NCBI GenBank assembly: GCA_035688305.1
Contig: DASSNC010000146.1
Location: 1-14,280, forward strand
Origin: 66-474 sp035688305
GTDB taxonomy: Bacteria > Pseudomonadota > Gammaproteobacteria > Xanthomonadales > Rhodanobacteraceae
Reading direction: 5' to 3'
DNA length: 14,280 nucleotides
Both the position numbers and the translations under genes were made by a program. Each line of letters begins with the position of its first letter. Position 1 is the first letter of the stretch. Positions 13,988-14,280 of the stretch are shown here, one piece after another. Under the pieces are notes generated by a model. The model searched no databases. It was not told where the DNA came from and saw nothing but the letters and a program-made list of their open reading frames with translations.

Positions 13988-14016
13988 ATGCCACTCCAAT
14001 CCGCGCGGCGTGGCAT
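13988..14016. repeat. Inverted repeat with 7-bp arms downstream of the amidohydrolase
   Basis: ATGCCAC (13988-13994) and GTGGCAT (14010-14016) pair across a 15-nt loop that contains the palindrome CCGCGCGG. It begins 50 bp after the hydrolase stop. No T-run follows, so it is not a standard intrinsic terminator. It could be a transcript-end structure or part of a remnant repeat. Confidence 0.35.
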
Positions 14017-14228
14017 CAGGTTTGAAGTGCACAGTTGATCCGCCCTCCCGCAAGCCGGACGCGCCCCAAGGACAGCAACGGGTCCAGACTGTGTGAAAAC
14101 GCACTTCCGTAGCACACCGACGCGGGGTTTTCCTGCAGGGTGCCGTTCTCCGCAGCCTGTACAAGCGGCGCGGCACGCGTCGCAATGTTCGGTGCTGGTT
14201 TGGCGATGGATTCGGAGACTGCCAAGGA

Positions 14229-14271
14229 GGCGCTTTGCTGCGGCTGCAGCCGAAGGCGCCGCTGCCTACAG
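14229..14271 (-). repeat. Degenerate REP-like palindrome near the window end
   Basis: The minus strand reads CCTGTAGGCAGCGG followed by CGCCTTCGGCTGCAGCCG. That is a GTAG head, then a GC-rich palindrome; CGGCTGCAGCCG at 14241-14252 is a perfect 12-bp palindrome. It resembles the clean REP at 2038-2060 but has an extra base in the head-to-stem region and a longer stem. It may be a diverged or fused pair of REP units. The right side runs close to the window end, so its full extent cannot be judged. Confidence 0.35.
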
Positions 14272-14280
14272 GGCAATCGC

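Larger units (their letters stand above)
13939..14280. other. 342 bp without a convincing gene
   Basis: Both strands hold open frames of 60-86 codons here, but none has a good RBS, a recognisable motif or GC-rich third positions typical of the neighbours. The content is two inverted repeats, annotated separately, and the stretch CAGACTGTGTGAAAACGC near 14085-14102. That stretch reminds me of insertion-sequence ends, but I could not match it to a named element. The region may be degraded mobile DNA. Confidence 0.5.

Noticed and set aside
13961..14276. Minus-strand frames of 74 and 86 codons at the window end
   Set aside because: Two frames overlap each other, neither has an RBS or a motif, and the region carries inverted repeats; called non-coding.
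1..14280. CRISPR arrays, tRNA or rRNA genes, riboswitches
   Set aside because: No regularly spaced repeats, no cloverleaf-like or rRNA-like sequence, and no recognisable aptamer was seen on either strand.

Overview
The window is GC-rich and carries GC-biased codons, many small lipoproteins, a GTAG-headed REP palindrome, a DUF6491-type lipoprotein and a winged-helix/Ser-Thr kinase fusion. Together these suggest a gammaproteobacterium of the Xanthomonadales (Lysobacterales), perhaps a Rhodanobacteraceae relative. That placement is inferred from gene style; there is no rRNA or other marker gene here.

Layout. (1) 2-2041 (+): the 3'-terminal ~680 codons of a secreted M28 metallopeptidase of the glutamate carboxypeptidase II type, whose stop codon lies inside a REP palindrome. 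(2) 2042-3176: repeat-rich DNA around one small DUF6491-like lipoprotein gene (2324-2755). It includes a 217-bp hairpin-dense element with perfect 15-bp terminal inverted repeats and a partial copy of the same family about 0.85 kb upstream. (3) 3177-9595 (-): nine genes, all on the minus strand, every one predicted to be a lipoprotein, a secreted protein or a small membrane protein. In transcription order they are a two-TM protein, a secreted protein, an FG-GAP-like secreted protein (start overlapping the previous stop as GTGA), a split zinc-ribbon two-TM protein, an OB-fold-like domain fused to four TM helices, two paralogous ~100-aa lipoproteins, and two larger lipoproteins. (4) 9596-9814: a divergent control region with 11-bp-phased direct repeats, an inverted repeat and a 9-G tract. 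(5) 9815-12589 (+): a 924-aa protein with the order winged helix, Ser/Thr kinase, one TM helix, TPR-like region. (6) 12590-13938 (+): a good candidate promoter, a 49-aa small ORF with a strong RBS, and an exported amidohydrolase_2-type metal hydrolase. (7) 13939-14280: no convincing gene; inverted repeats and a degenerate REP-like palindrome.

How the genes may work together (inference): the divergent arrangement, the winged-helix domain and the phased repeats between them suggest that the membrane kinase/transcription-factor fusion controls the facing envelope cluster, itself, or both. The cluster has no recognised function. It looks like an uncharacterised cell-envelope module and is the most interesting part of the window. 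No tRNA, rRNA, CRISPR array, integrase or intact transposase was seen.
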